Positions 20,824 through 32,558 are shown, counted from the stretch's first letter. The stretch: DNA of 64,000 bases from Paracoccaceae bacterium (GCA_024742705.1 JANSXZ010000007.1:103633-167632), one strand, 5' to 3'. Numbers and translations are program-made. The notes: a model not told the origin generated them from the letters alone.

Positions 20824-20851
20824 GCCGTACCCGACAGGTGTCTGACAATCC

Positions 20852-20886
20852 GGGGATCGGCCAAGCGCCGGTCCCCTTTTGTTTTT
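20852..20886 (+). terminator. Intrinsic terminator after rpmA
   Basis: Ten-base-pair stem GGGGATCGGC/GCCGGTCCCC (20852-20861 with 20867-20876, one G-T pair), a five-base loop and the run TTTTGTTTTT. A textbook rho-independent terminator closing rplU-rpmA. Confidence 0.9.
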
Positions 20887-20932
20887 GGCATCCGATCCAA
20901 GCCCCCGTGTCGTCCGGAGGAGGGACCACACC

Positions 20933-21469
20933 ATGAAACTGGATTCTATTATCACCCAGCCCGTCATCGAAACCGAACGCTTCGATCTGCGCCCGCTGCG
21001 CAAATCCGACATGGGCCTGATCGGGCTCTACGCGAGCGACGAGAGGGTGGCGCGGATGACCACGTCGATCCCGCATCCCCTGCCGCCGGGCAGCACCGAG
21101 GCTTTCGTCGCGCGCGCCATGTCCGACACCCGCGATCAGGACATCTGGGCGATGGACGGCACCCGCGCCGGCGGCGCCGAGGTCATGGGCCTGATCGCCC
21201 TGCAAAGGATGGACAGAAACCAGTCGGAAGTCGGCTATTGGGTGGCGCCGATCTATTGGAACACGGGCCTTGCTTCGGATGCGGTGGGCGCGCTGGTGGC
21301 GGCCAACCCGATGGGCAACGCGACGATGTTCGGATCGGTGTTTCAGGACAATCCCGCCTCTGCCCGGGTTTTGACGCATTGTGGTTTTCAGTATCTTGGC
21401 GATGCCGAAAGCTATTCGGTGGCACGCAATGCCACCGTTCGCACATGGACATACAGCCGGCGTCTCTGA
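20933..21469 (+). CDS. GNAT-family N-acetyltransferase
   Basis: A 178-residue acetyltransferase of the RimJ/RimL-like GNAT group. Seen are ETERFDLRPLRKSDMGLIGL at the N-terminus, the core strand VMGLIALQRMDRNQSEVGYW, and NPASARVLTHCGFQYLGDAE, the usual C-terminal block. The acetyl-CoA loop, normally R/QxxGxG/A, is poorly conserved. The ATG at 20933 follows GGAGGAGGG. The substrate is unknown. Its place between rpmA and obgE suggests co-expression with ribosome-associated genes. Confidence 0.88.
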   Translation: MKLDSIITQPVIETERFDLRPLRKSDMGLIGLYASDERVARMTTSIPHPLPPGSTEAFVARAMSDTRDQDIWAMDGTRAGGAEVMGLIALQRMDRNQSEVGYWVAPIYWNTGLASDAVGALVAANPMGNATMFGSVFQDNPASARVLTHCGFQYLGDAESYSVARNATVRTWTYSRRL

Positions 21470-23637
<2,168 letters not shown>

Positions 23638-23640
23638 TGG

Positions 23641-23674
23641 TCTTCCTTTCGCATGAAATATCCCCGCCGGAGGC
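23641..23674 (-). repeat. Intergenic repeat, inverted copy C
   Basis: Read on the minus strand it gives CCTCCGGCGGGGATATTTCA then TGCGAAAGGAAGA, matching the tail of copy B (GGGATATTT, then GCGAAAGGAAG). It lies between proB and proA. Confidence 0.5.
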
Positions 23675-23717
23675 TTCGATCTCTTTTGGCGCTCGCCCTG
23701 AAAAAAGGCACTGACAG

Positions 23718-24983
23718 ATGAAAGACACCGCAGACATTCCCGCATTGATGGCCGACATCGGCACAAGGGCGCGCAAGGCCGCGCAGACGCTGGCCACCGC
23801 CACGCCCGCCAGCAAGCGCCGGGCGCTCGAAGCCGCGGCCGACGTGATAGAAGCCGACAGTGCCCGGATCGTCGCGGAAAACCGCCGTGACATGGACGAT
23901 GCGCGCGACAAGGGCCTCGCACCGGCGATGCTTGACCGGTTGATGCTCGACAAGGCCCGCGTGCGCGCGATGGCCCAGGGCCTGCGCGCCGTCGCCGCCC
24001 AGGACGATCCTGTCGGGGCGGTGATGCACGAATGGGACATGCCTTCGGGCCTGCACATCCGTCGGGTCCGCACACCGCTCGGCGTTGTCGGGGTGATCTA
24101 CGAGAGCCGCCCCAATGTCACGGCCGATGCCGGGGCGCTGTGCCTGAAATCGGGCAACGCGGTGATCTTGCGCGGTGGCTCGGAAAGCTTTCATTCGGCA
24201 CGCGCGATTCACCGCTGCCTCGTCGCTGGCCTGCGGGCCGCCGAACTGCCCGAGGACGCGGTACAGCTTGTGCCCACGCGCGACCGGGCGGCCGTGTCGG
24301 AGATGCTGGCCATGACCGATACCATCGACGTGATCGTGCCCCGCGGGGGCAAGGGTCTGGTCGGGCTGGTGCAGCGCGAAGCGCGGGTGCCGGTCTTCGC
24401 GCATCTCGAAGGGATCGTGCACATCTACATCGACGCGGCGGCCGATCCCGAAAAGGTCCTGAAGGTGGTGCTGAACGCCAAGACGCGCCGGCCGGGCATC
24501 TGCGGCGCGGCCGAATGCCTGCTGATCCACAAGGACATCTGCGATTCAGTGGGGCAGGGGGTGCTGCGCGCCCTGATCGACGCCGGCGTGACCGTACGCG
24601 GCGAAGGCCGCCTTGCGCAGGTGCCCGGAGTGATGCCCGCCGGCCCGGAAGATTGGGGCCGCGAATACCTCGACATGATCATCGCCGCCCGCCCGGTCGA
24701 CGACATCGACGCCGCAATCGCCCACATCCGGCGTTTCGGATCCAGCCACACCGATTGCATCATCACCGAAGACACCGCCGCCCGCGACCGCTTCTTCGCC
24801 GAACTCGATTCCGCGATCCTGATGCACAACGCTTCGACCCAGTTCGCCGATGGCGGCGAGTTCGGAATGGGCGCTGAAATCGGCATCGCCACCGGAAAGA
24901 TGCACGCGCGCGGCCCCGTCGGCGCCGAGCAATTGACCAGTTTCAAGTACCTGGTCACCGCGGAAGGCGCCGTGCGCGCCTGA
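23718..24983 (+). CDS. proA: Gamma-glutamyl phosphate reductase
   Basis: Second step of proline synthesis, reducing glutamyl phosphate with NADPH to the semialdehyde. The 421-residue protein has [20 protein letters not shown], then the cofactor region [12 protein letters not shown], the catalytic cysteine in [13 protein letters not shown], and [19 protein letters not shown]. It forms a unit with proB. The 160 bases between its stop and the tRNA hold no visible gene. Confidence 0.97.
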   Translation: MKDTADIPALMADIGTRARKAAQTLATATPASKRRALEAAADVIEADSARIVAENRRDMDDARDKGLAPAMLDRLMLDKARVRAMAQGLRAVAAQDDPVGAVMHEWDMPSGLHIRRVRTPLGVVGVIYESRPNVTADAGALCLKSGNAVILRGGSESFHSARAIHRCLVAGLRAAELPEDAVQLVPTRDRAAVSEMLAMTDTIDVIVPRGGKGLVGLVQREARVPVFAHLEGIVHIYIDAAADPEKVLKVVLNAKTRRPGICGAAECLLIHKDICDSVGQGVLRALIDAGVTVRGEGRLAQVPGVMPAGPEDWGREYLDMIIAARPVDDIDAAIAHIRRFGSSHTDCIITEDTAARDRFFAELDSAILMHNASTQFADGGEFGMGAEIGIATGKMHARGPVGAEQLTSFKYLVTAEGAVRA

Positions 24984-25144
24984 CCGGGAGCAAAGACCGC
25001 CCGCGCCCTGCGCCGGCGGCCACCGCAACCAACCTCGGGCAAAGTCACGATCGCGCCCTGTCCGGACGTTCCCGGTCCGCCGGAACAAAAACAGGCCCCG
25101 GATACTTGCGCCACCTTCAACGCAAGTCTATTCACCCAGTATCA

Positions 25145-25234
25145 GGGGAGGTGGCAGAGTGGTCGAATGCGGCGGTCTTGAAAACCGTTGAACGTGAGAG
25201 CGTTCCCAGGGTTCGAATCCCTGTCTCCCCGCCA
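25145..25234 (+). tRNA. tRNA-Ser(UGA)
   Basis: A 90-base class II tRNA. The acceptor stem GGGGAGG pairs with TCTCCCC, the anticodon stem GCGGT/ACCGT encloses the loop CTTGAAA (anticodon TGA), a long variable arm follows, the T-loop contains GGGTTCGAATCCC, and CCA is encoded at the 3' end. The accessory region begins right after it, and tRNA 3' ends are common integration sites, but I found no second copy of this 3' end in the window. Confidence 0.95.
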
Positions 25235-25692
25235 TTATCCCCATTGCGAACCAGTGACACCGCCCTGACGGGCACGGATTTTTCCGTTTTATCAAAGGGG
25301 TTTGCGGAAACCGACCGAACCTCATAGACGCGCCGCCTGGCCAAAGCTGGGCTCAGAATGGCCCTCAGTCTCAGTTTGGGCGAACCTCACCCGTTTCGGC
25401 TCGGTCTCATTTTCTCGTTACCTTTCAATGCACTGCTTCCGAACCCCGCCAAAACCTAAACGTGCGTTCCGAACGACATCGATGGCAACATAGCCAGAAC
25501 ACGCGGTAGGCGCGTTGCTCGGGATGCCAGCGTAAACAGGCGGATTGCTGGGGTAAGTTCGCAACCCGTTTCCCGATGCAATAACTGCCGTGCCCAGTAG
25601 CGGTGCTGGTGTATGGCCTTAAGAAATCAAAATTTGAAGTCGACTTGCGCGCACTGCTGGATTGGCGCGTTGCGACCGCATATGAGGTGCAA
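25235..25692 (+). other. Gap between tRNA-Ser and the split CHAT gene
   Basis: About 460 bases with no convincing gene. Composition is less GC-rich than the chromosome upstream, which fits the start of acquired DNA. A ribosome binding site GAGGTG lies just before the ATG at 25693. Confidence 0.5.
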
Positions 25693-25785
25693 ATGAACAA
25701 GGATAGCGAAAACAACAGCACAGATGCAGGTAGCGACGAAACGGCTGCAATGGGCGGAGAGTCCCGTGAAATCCATCCCGTTAGG
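25693..25785 (+). pseudogene. 5' fragment of CHAT-domain gene, cut by IS element
   Basis: First 31 codons of the large gene that resumes at 27012. It starts ATG 25693 after GAGGTGCAA and reads MNKDSENNSTDAGSDE, continuing to GESREIHPVR. The last codons lie in the 8-bp target duplication CCGTTAGG (25778-25785). Removing the element and one duplication joins HPVR directly to NDSELLNAIADF in the same frame. The element itself reads on in frame to a stop at 25899, giving a useless 68-residue peptide. Confidence 0.85.
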
Positions 25786-25808
25786 AAGGCTTATCCCTTT
25801 GAGTCCGG
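25786..25808 (+). repeat. IS left inverted repeat
   Basis: Reads AAGGCTTATCCCTTTGAG then TCCGG. It pairs with the right repeat; only position 19 differs (T here, C there). Confidence 0.93.
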
Positions 25809-25978
25809 AGGCTCGATATATTGTGTTGTACAAGACACCGTAAGGTCTTGGAACTCTTGTGCAGCGTACGTGGAGCGGGCGATCTGGTTTGGAATGTGAT
25901 GCTTTATGTGTCGCGTTTCGGCGGGATCTGCGGTTCGGCAACGCGCAAGGCCGTCCTGATTATCGCGCCATAGGGAGG

Positions 25979-26920
25979 TCAGATCCGCTGATCGACGAAG
26001 TCACGATAGGTGGCGGGTCCGAGGCCCATGCCGATCCCGAGGAGACGATCAAGGGCGATACGCGTGTGGCGCCGCCGGTTCCAGCGGAAGACGAATTCGT
26101 CGAGGTAGCGCTGGACATGGGCCTTGCGCAGTCCGTGGAAGACGCCCTTGGCCCATCGCTTGAGGTTCGAGAACACGCGGTGGACCCATTTCAACAACTC
26201 ATGCGCCTTCTGCCCCTCGACAACGCGCACCTCGTGAGGGTTGGCCGGCGGGTTCTCATAGCCCAGCCAACCGTCGGTGATCACTCGGGCACCCGGGGTT
26301 ACCACTTTTCCGATGAACCCGTGCAGCGTCTTCGAGGATCCGTCGGGGATGTGGGCCAGACGGATGCGGCGCGGCTGGGCGTCTTCAGACAGCTCGACGG
26401 CGCCCACGATGAAGATCTTGCCAACCGGGGAGCGCCCGCCCTTCTTCTGGTCGACGGGGTCGTGTTTCGAGCGGAACGGCATCTCGGTTTCATCGATCTC
26501 AACGAGGGTTTGCAGCGGGCTGCGTCCGGGATCGACCATGGCGCGCCGGAGCTTCTGGAGCAGGAGCCAGGCGGTCTTGTAGCTGCCGATGCCCAGTTGG
26601 CCCTGCAACTGAAGAGCGGAGATGCCGTTCGAGTGGGTGGCGACGATGTGCGCGGCAAGGAACCACGTTTTGAGTGGCAGATGGCTGCGATGCATGATCG
26701 TGCCTGCGGTGACTGAAGTCTGCCGCTTGCACTCTGCGCATTCCCACGTCGGCCTGTTACGATCCAGAGCCCAACCCTTACGGGTGTCGCAAACCGGACA
26801 GGTGAAGCCTTCGGGCCAGCGCTTCTTGGCGAGGTATTCGGCGCAGGCCGCGTCATCGGGAAAAAGCGCCTCGAACTCTTGGCGCGACATGGGGCGATCT
26901 GATGACCAGCGTGCAGGCAT
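25979..26920 (-). CDS. IS1595-family transposase
   Basis: A 313-residue transposase. The N-terminus has a zinc ribbon (CPVCDTRKGW, then CAECKRQT) followed by a helix-turn-helix region (LQLQGQLGIGSYKTAWLLLQ). The ISXO2-like catalytic domain has EIDETEMPF for the first acidic position, VITDGWLGYEN for the second, and the C-terminal FRWNRRRHTR typical of this family. It appears intact, and its ends are intact too, so the element may still be mobile. It lies antisense to the gene it interrupts. Confidence 0.93.
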   Translation of the reverse strand: MPARWSSDRPMSRQEFEALFPDDAACAEYLAKKRWPEGFTCPVCDTRKGWALDRNRPTWECAECKRQTSVTAGTIMHRSHLPLKTWFLAAHIVATHSNGISALQLQGQLGIGSYKTAWLLLQKLRRAMVDPGRSPLQTLVEIDETEMPFRSKHDPVDQKKGGRSPVGKIFIVGAVELSEDAQPRRIRLAHIPDGSSKTLHGFIGKVVTPGARVITDGWLGYENPPANPHEVRVVEGQKAHELLKWVHRVFSNLKRWAKGVFHGLRKAHVQRYLDEFVFRWNRRRHTRIALDRLLGIGMGLGPATYRDFVDQRI

Positions 26921-29900
26921 AAAGGAACATTACAAGAACATTACGCGGGGCGCAACCTCAGGCTACTACATCTTGGGCGACCGGGCTCAAAGGGATAAGC
27001 CTTCCGTTAGGAATGATAGCGAACTCCTCAATGCTATAGCCGATTTCATCCGTCGCAACCCTGATGTCCTTGGCGGCGAAGACATCTTCATGATCACAGG
27101 TGGCAGGCCAACAGCGCGAGCGGGAATGCTTGCCGCAATACTCGCTGGCATTGTGGTCGAAGACGGCGACCGAGCCATCCAGAAATACATGATTATCATA
27201 CCACCTGAAGCAGATGTTTCATCCAACGCCGAATTTGCATGGGACGGTTTTAAGAAGGGTTTCGCGCAGCTTGCGGGTAGGTCGATGACGCAGAAAGAAA
27301 GCACATGGTTCCGGGCACGCTTCGAATTGCGGAACTCCCCAGATGGGCGCGTTGCCTCACTTGTCGCTCTTATACAAGGCCAGGCTGAGCGCACTGCAGT
27401 GATCGTCGTTGAGGCTGCAACATACCGAGATGACAAAGTGACACCTCTCTTGCCCGAAGGAACAGGAAAACCGCTCGCGCCGGAAGATGTATGGGTTCCC
27501 CAGCTTCATGCTCTTGCAAGAGCGGCAGTTGCTATCGCCGAGGACAAGAACTTCTATGTTGCGCTTGACGCGAACGAGCTAACGCCGGTCAGGCAGGAAC
27601 TCGAAGTGCTTTTGCTTTCAATCGATCGATGCGGGGTCATGGGGGCTTCCGATGACGCCGGGGCGGAGTCGATTGTCGCCAAGCGCGGCGTCGCTTGGGA
27701 CCAGTGGATCACAGCAGGATATGTTGGGCGCGCACTTGGGGATGTGGATGCATTGCCGACGGTGCTCGATCCACAAAAGCCCTTTCTGCGAATCCAACTT
27801 TTGCACAAAGCGGGGTTACACGTCGAAGCACTTGGCGCAATTCGAAGTGAATTCTTGGCTCGAGACCAAATTGACCAATCAACCCGAGTGCGATTAGCGA
27901 AAATTGCCGAGGACGCAGGTGCGTCCTCGCTTGCTCGAGAGCTGCTTCAAAATTCTGTAGAAGAACTCAAAAGTCGCGAGGATTTGGAAGGCGCGCTTGG
28001 AATCCTCACGTCTGCGAATGAGGACGTATTGGCCGACCAGGTAGCCGACAGGCTTGAGTTACGTTTTCCTGGATCGGAGGGAGTGCGAAGGCATCGGCGC
28101 GTCCAGCAACTGCGCGCTCGAGATTACGCCGCGGTAGCTGATCTGTGGCGAGAAGAAGATCTCGATCAAGCTGAATTCTACGATGCCTTGTTTACAGCTT
28201 TTTCAACAAAGGATGTGCCAGACTATTTGAGTTTTATCCATTCCGCAAAGGACGGGTCACAGGCGGAAGCGTTTCGACTCGCCGGCGTCGATGATGCACT
28301 CGCTCGTGGCCTCACGGTGCATGCATTCCAGCTTGCTGTGTCGCGTCCCGCCACGCCCGCTCTCTTGGAGCGATGGGAGCGAAGGTTGCTCGACGTGCTC
28401 GAGCGATGCTTCCTTGACGCGGGACCGGATGGAAATCCACCCGTCGACATACCGCGTATGCAGGATGCGCTGCGAACCCTTTTGGGTCGACTTGCCGACA
28501 ATCCGCTCAACGTGATGCTGCGAGTCGGGTTAGTCGAGTTGCTCCGCCCAAATGTCGCTGGGACGACTGGCTTAGTTCTGATCGCCAAGCTCGTGTTAGA
28601 GTTCGCCTCCGCGCCGATCAAATCCCAAAAGGGCCTCCTGTTCGACGGTGCAGACGCGGAGTGGCTGATCAAACACAAACCGTTCCTCGAGCGCGCACTG
28701 GGCTGGCTCGAAAGCGAGCAACCAATAGTAATAGGAAAACTCTCTCTGCCCAGGGATTTGCTGACCGAGGACCCAGACACTGCGATCTCTGCATTAGCGT
28801 CCTATCTGGAGAATGCGCCTGTCTCCGATGATACCGACATTCAGGCGCTGCGGCTTTTTCTGACGACCGCCGCGGCGATCGCGCCTCATGCATCAGATCC
28901 AGACATCGATTTACGCCTTTACCGCCATGTCGCAGGAAAGATCGCCAGTGCAGGATTCCCACAACATGGCCGAGATCTTGTGGAGGCGGCGATCCAAGCG
29001 GGTGTTTCATCGCCTCGTCGGCGGAGACTGTCGTGGTTTGCTATAGCCGACGTCTATCACCGCTCCCATGATCATCTCACCGGGCTGGTGGCGCTTGGAT
29101 GCACATTTTTGGCGGACAGATCTGCAGATGAGGAGCAGGTCTGGCAAGAGATCTACACTACCGCCCGTTATTTGAGAGACATTGGCTTGTCCGAAATTGC
29201 CTTGGAGACAGTGGGCAAGGGCCGTGAACACCTTGCACGTATGGACTTGCTTGAGAGCCACGGGCATCGTCTTGATCTGCTCGAGATACAGGTGCGCGTG
29301 AATCAGATCGGCCCCGATAACCAAACGGTCTTGCAAACGCTTTTGGCCGATATGGTTCGCGTGGGCCAAGCAGTGCTCAAACAACACGATGAGACGGCCC
29401 CTTCAGGAATAATGCTCGGCCAGCTCATTCGGACCGCGCGCACGGCTGGATTGGAGATTACAGACGAAGCTGAACGCGTCTTCGCTGAGCTCAGCCGATG
29501 GGCCGGTGGCAATCTTCAAGCCATAATCGAAGCAACTTCTATGGCCGTGCCCAATGTTGATCAACTCGCGCGTCTGACCGAGTTAATTCCCGCAGCGCGT
29601 TATTCCGAAGACGTGGGATATGACATGAACGTGGTTGCGAACATCGCTATGCGCATCCTGACGGACGACGAGGTCCTCGCGCGGCCAGAGGATGTGTCCT
29701 TCATCCTTGAAGTGGGCACCGACTGGGGAACTGCGCTCCCCAATTGGGATGAGCGGGCTGCGCCACCCCCGGTGCCGGGAAAGACGGAGCCAGCTGCGAT
29801 CGCGCGCGCACTTTCAGCGTATCAAGTTGCAATCCTTCAGCTCGGGCTCGACGCTGATGGATTGCTGGTCCGCGCTGAGTGCTTAGGCGGGGTAAACCGA

Positions 29901-30785
29901 CCTGCCACTCGCGAACCTGTCGAATTGTTTTCTCGACAAGCTTTGTACGATTGGTCACGCGAGTTTCCGCGACGCTATGGTCATGATGACAGCCCAAATC
30001 TTTTTTACACAACGATAGAGCGGCTACAACTGAGCGCGGCGCCTGAGGTGCCTACAATCGTATTGGCCACCACCGAACTCCAGTCTTTCCCGCCCAACAT
30101 TTTGTTCGACGGCCGTGAGTTTCTCGGGCGTCGGCAACCGGTCGCGACTGCACCCTCGCTTGCATGGCTCAAGGGCTCGGTAGAGCGCAATTGGACAGGT
30201 GATGGGCGCATGGTCGCGTGGATCTCAAATGCAGAGAGCGAGTCAGGGCGTGCGACACTTTCACTACTATCGCAGCGGCTTGAGGCACCTTTTGCAGAGT
30301 ACGGATTTGCGGTGAACACAAGCGCAGCTATTCCGGCGACATTCTCCGGCGCGACCCTGACGATTCTAACCGCGCACGGTGGTGTCCATCCGGAAGGTAA
30401 ATACTTCCAAGCCATTTCGGACGAAGGCGTGCTCATAGTATCGGCCGCCGATCTTGCTGCGGCGGTTCGCAATGTAGGCGTAGTGGTTCTGTTCGTTTGC
30501 AGTGGTGGCCGCGCTGATAAACACCCCGGCGCAAACACGACGCTTGGGTTGGCAAAGCAAATTCTGGACCGCGGTTGTAGTGCGGTGATCGCGTCGCCTT
30601 GGCCGCTTGACTCGCAAGTTCCGCCTCACTGGCTGCCCGGATTTCTGGAGAGTTGGAAGCATGGTGCAACCCTGATGGAGGCCGTCTACGCTGCTAACAA
30701 GATCGTCGACACTCGCTTCGCGTTGGATCCCGCATGCGGCCTGGCGATGACAGTTTATGGAAACCCATTGCTCAAGCAATCATAG
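26889..30785 (+). CDS. CHAT-domain (caspase-like) protein, N-terminus replaced by IS sequence
   Basis: Large protein of about 1300 residues, native from codon 27012. The C-terminal CHAT domain has the catalytic histidine in LTAHGGVHP (codon 30375-30377) and cysteine in LFVCSGGRADKHPG (30498-30500), 41 residues apart, then AVIASPWPLDSQVPPHWLPG. The long middle is helical and TPR-like; the first 250 native residues contain MITGGRPTARAGM and VIVVEAATY, which I cannot assign. The IS removed the native first 31 codons; the frame stays open into the element, so translation from ATG 26889 (IS-encoded leader) or an internal start is possible. CHAT proteases act in several bacterial defence and cell-death systems; the role here is inferred. 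Codon use is less GC-rich than in the core genes. Confidence 0.8.
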   Translation: MGRSDDQRAGIKEHYKNITRGATSGYYILGDRAQRDKPSVRNDSELLNAIADFIRRNPDVLGGEDIFMITGGRPTARAGMLAAILAGIVVEDGDRAIQKYMIIIPPEADVSSNAEFAWDGFKKGFAQLAGRSMTQKESTWFRARFELRNSPDGRVASLVALIQGQAERTAVIVVEAATYRDDKVTPLLPEGTGKPLAPEDVWVPQLHALARAAVAIAEDKNFYVALDANELTPVRQELEVLLLSIDRCGVMGASDDAGAESIVAKRGVAWDQWITAGYVGRALGDVDALPTVLDPQKPFLRIQLLHKAGLHVEALGAIRSEFLARDQIDQSTRVRLAKIAEDAGASSLARELLQNSVEELKSREDLEGALGILTSANEDVLADQVADRLELRFPGSEGVRRHRRVQQLRARDYAAVADLWREEDLDQAEFYDALFTAFSTKDVPDYLSFIHSAKDGSQAEAFRLAGVDDALARGLTVHAFQLAVSRPATPALLERWERRLLDVLERCFLDAGPDGNPPVDIPRMQDALRTLLGRLADNPLNVMLRVGLVELLRPNVAGTTGLVLIAKLVLEFASAPIKSQKGLLFDGADAEWLIKHKPFLERALGWLESEQPIVIGKLSLPRDLLTEDPDTAISALASYLENAPVSDDTDIQALRLFLTTAAAIAPHASDPDIDLRLYRHVAGKIASAGFPQHGRDLVEAAIQAGVSSPRRRRLSWFAIADVYHRSHDHLTGLVALGCTFLADRSADEEQVWQEIYTTARYLRDIGLSEIALETVGKGREHLARMDLLESHGHRLDLLEIQVRVNQIGPDNQTVLQTLLADMVRVGQAVLKQHDETAPSGIMLGQLIRTARTAGLEITDEAERVFAELSRWAGGNLQAIIEATSMAVPNVDQLARLTELIPAARYSEDVGYDMNVVANIAMRILTDDEVLARPEDVSFILEVGTDWGTALPNWDERAAPPPVPGKTEPAAIARALSAYQVAILQLGLDADGLLVRAECLGGVNRPATREPVELFSRQALYDWSREFPRRYGHDDSPNLFYTTIERLQLSAAPEVPTIVLATTELQSFPPNILFDGREFLGRRQPVATAPSLAWLKGSVERNWTGDGRMVAWISNAESESGRATLSLLSQRLEAPFAEYGFAVNTSAAIPATFSGATLTILTAHGGVHPEGKYFQAISDEGVLIVSAADLAAAVRNVGVVVLFVCSGGRADKHPGANTTLGLAKQILDRGCSAVIASPWPLDSQVPPHWLPGFLESWKHGATLMEAVYAANKIVDTRFALDPACGLAMTVYGNPLLKQS
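26981..27003 (-). repeat. IS right inverted repeat
   Basis: On the minus strand it reads AAGGCTTATCCCTTTGAG then CCCGG, the partner of the left end. Confidence 0.93.
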
Positions 30786-30852
30786 CTTAAACTGTTCGAT
30801 CGACGCCGCCAATTGCAGGCCGAATGCTTGCGGCTCGGAGATGGAGCGAAAT

Positions 30853-31233
30853 TCAATCGAACACCAGTCCCGGCTGTTCGACCCACGGCATCTCCGCCAC
30901 ACCGCAGAGGTCGAAGATCGACAGCACCGTTGGTTCGCGTCGCAGGACCAGCCGCTCCAGCACCGATGGCGAGAGCCATGCCAGCCGGATCACGCGGCTG
31001 ACATAGCGGTCGGAGATGCTTTCCTCTCTTGCCAGATCGGCGATGGTGGTGACGTCACCGCGCTCCAGCCTGCGCCTCCAGTCCCACGCGCGGCCGATCG
31101 CACGCAGCAGGCGGGCATCCTGGCCGCGCCCCATGGCCACTTCGATCTCCTTGGGCGGAAGGATGCGCGGGCGGCCGCCGCGATTGCGCAGGGTGAGCGG
31201 GATGTGAACGCGCAGGGTTTCTTGTTCTGCCAT
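30853..31233 (-). CDS. Helix-turn-helix protein of the recombinase module
   Basis: A 126-residue protein with a predicted helix-turn-helix around LADLAREESISDRYVSRVIR and an Arg-rich N-terminal half (TLRNRGGRPRILPP). It starts at ATG 31233, sharing one base with the recombinase stop, so it is the last gene of the integration module. It could be a DNA-binding cofactor or directionality factor; this is inferred from position. I do not know a named family for it beyond its common company with such recombinases. Confidence 0.72.
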   Translation of the reverse strand: MAEQETLRVHIPLTLRNRGGRPRILPPKEIEVAMGRGQDARLLRAIGRAWDWRRRLERGDVTTIADLAREESISDRYVSRVIRLAWLSPSVLERLVLRREPTVLSIFDLCGVAEMPWVEQPGLVFD

Positions 31234-32558
31234 CACGCCACCTCCGGCTTGGTCGGGGCCATCAGGGCGGCAATCGCACCCAAGCCCTCATGTCGGAGAT
31301 CGACCGCCAACCCGGCGTCGCTGGCGGTGACCCGCGCCACCAGAAGCCGGACTACGCGCGCCTGCTCGGCCGGGATCAGCGCGTTCCACATGTCGTCAAA
31401 CTGGGTCAGCGAGGCGCTGATGTCCGCTTCGCCAAGGTCTGGCCGATCCTTGCGCAGGGTCCGCGACACCCGCGCGACGACCTCCGGCGTTCGCAGCAGG
31501 CGGCGGATTTCGCCGACCACGGCATCCTCGACCATGCCACCGGGCAGCCGCTGCGGGCCGCGCAACTCTGCCTTGGGACGTTTTTTGACCACGTCCATCG
31601 ACACGTAGTAGCGATAGCGCCGCGTGCCCTTCTTGTTGTGGTGCGGGGTCATCGCGACACCGGTCTCGGTGAAGATCAGTCCGCGCAGCAGCGCCGGTGA
31701 GGGTTCCTTGGCAACAGCAACCCGTTTGACGCGATTGTTTGCGATTACATGATGGACGTCGTCCCACAGCGTCTCGTCGATGATCGCGTCATGCTCGCCG
31801 GGATACGCCGTGCCCTTGTGCACGGCGAGGCCGCGATAGACCTTGTTGTGCAGAGTCTTGAGCAGCGAAGTCTTGTCGTATGGTCTGCCGGTCTTCGTCA
31901 GGATCGCGCGCGCGTCCAGCTCGCGGATCACCTGCGCCGTGGAGCTGGACCGGGCGTAGAGTGTGAAGATTGTCCGCACCGTCTCGGCCTCGGCCGGGTC
32001 CACGATCAGCTTGCGGTCCTTCACATTGTAGCCGAGCGGCACCGGCCCGCCCATCCAGATGCCCTTCTTGCGCGACGCGGCGACCTTGTCGCGGATCCGC
32101 TCGCCGATGACCTCGCGCTCGAACTGGGCGAAGCTGAGCAGGATGTTCAGCGTCAGCCGACCCATGGAGGTCGTCGTGTTGAAGGACTGGGTGACGGAAA
32201 CGAACGTGACGCCGTGCTTGTCGAAGATCTCGACCAGCTTGGAGAAATCCATCAGCGCGCGGCTGAGGCGGTCGATCTTGTAGACCACGACGATGTCGAT
32301 CAGCCCGTCCTCAATGTCGGCGATCAGGTCCTTAAGCGCGGGGCGTTCCAGTGTGCCGCCAGAGAAGCCTCCATCGTCGTACCTGTCGCGCAGGCACACC
32401 CAACCCTCCGCCTTCTGGCTGGCGATATAGGCCTCGCATGCCTCTCGCTGGGCGTCGAGGCTGTTGAACTCCATGTCGAGCCCTTCCTCGCTCGACTTGC
32501 GGGTGTAGATAGCGCAGCGCAGGCGGCGGGGTGGTTGCGGCTGAGTTTGGCGCGTCAT
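31233..32558 (-). CDS. Serine recombinase (site-specific integrase)
   Basis: A 441-residue large serine recombinase. The N-terminal resolvase domain has AIYTRKSSEEGLDMEFNSLD with the catalytic serine, IVVYKIDRLSR, and FAQFEREVIGERIRDKVAAS. It continues with a recombinase domain (GPVPLGYNVKDRKL, TLHNKVYRGLAVHKG); the zinc-ribbon region is weak. The ATG at 32558 overlaps the DUF2924 stop (ATGA). It is the only integrase candidate in view and probably catalyses prophage integration. Large serine integrases do not usually use tRNA genes, so the tRNA-Ser upstream may be unrelated. Confidence 0.9.
   Translation of the reverse strand: MTRQTQPQPPRRLRCAIYTRKSSEEGLDMEFNSLDAQREACEAYIASQKAEGWVCLRDRYDDGGFSGGTLERPALKDLIADIEDGLIDIVVVYKIDRLSRALMDFSKLVEIFDKHGVTFVSVTQSFNTTTSMGRLTLNILLSFAQFEREVIGERIRDKVAASRKKGIWMGGPVPLGYNVKDRKLIVDPAEAETVRTIFTLYARSSSTAQVIRELDARAILTKTGRPYDKTSLLKTLHNKVYRGLAVHKGTAYPGEHDAIIDETLWDDVHHVIANNRVKRVAVAKEPSPALLRGLIFTETGVAMTPHHNKKGTRRYRYYVSMDVVKKRPKAELRGPQRLPGGMVEDAVVGEIRRLLRTPEVVARVSRTLRKDRPDLGEADISASLTQFDDMWNALIPAEQARVVRLLVARVTASDAGLAVDLRHEGLGAIAALMAPTKPEVA

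Larger units (their letters stand above)
25786..27003 (-). mobile_element. IS1595-type insertion sequence
   Basis: A complete element of 1218 bases. The left end AAGGCTTATCCCTTTGAG, T, CCGG (25786-25808) and the right end, read inward (27003-26981), match over 23 bases with one mismatch. The flanks carry the identical 8-bp duplication CCGTTAGG at 25778-25785 and 27004-27011, the duplication length expected for this family. The single transposase gene runs on minus. About 170 bases lie between the left repeat and the transposase stop, with no further gene. The intact ends suggest a recent insertion. Confidence 0.93.

Noticed and set aside
25145..25234. tRNA-Ser 3' end as prophage attL
   Set aside because: No second copy of the 3' segment in the window, and the only integrase is a large serine recombinase, which seldom uses tRNA genes. 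The right end is out of view, so it is not fully excluded.
26622..27011. Upstream extension of the CHAT frame through the IS element as native N-terminus
   Set aside because: It lies inside the insertion sequence, antisense to the transposase; the native N-terminus is at 25693.
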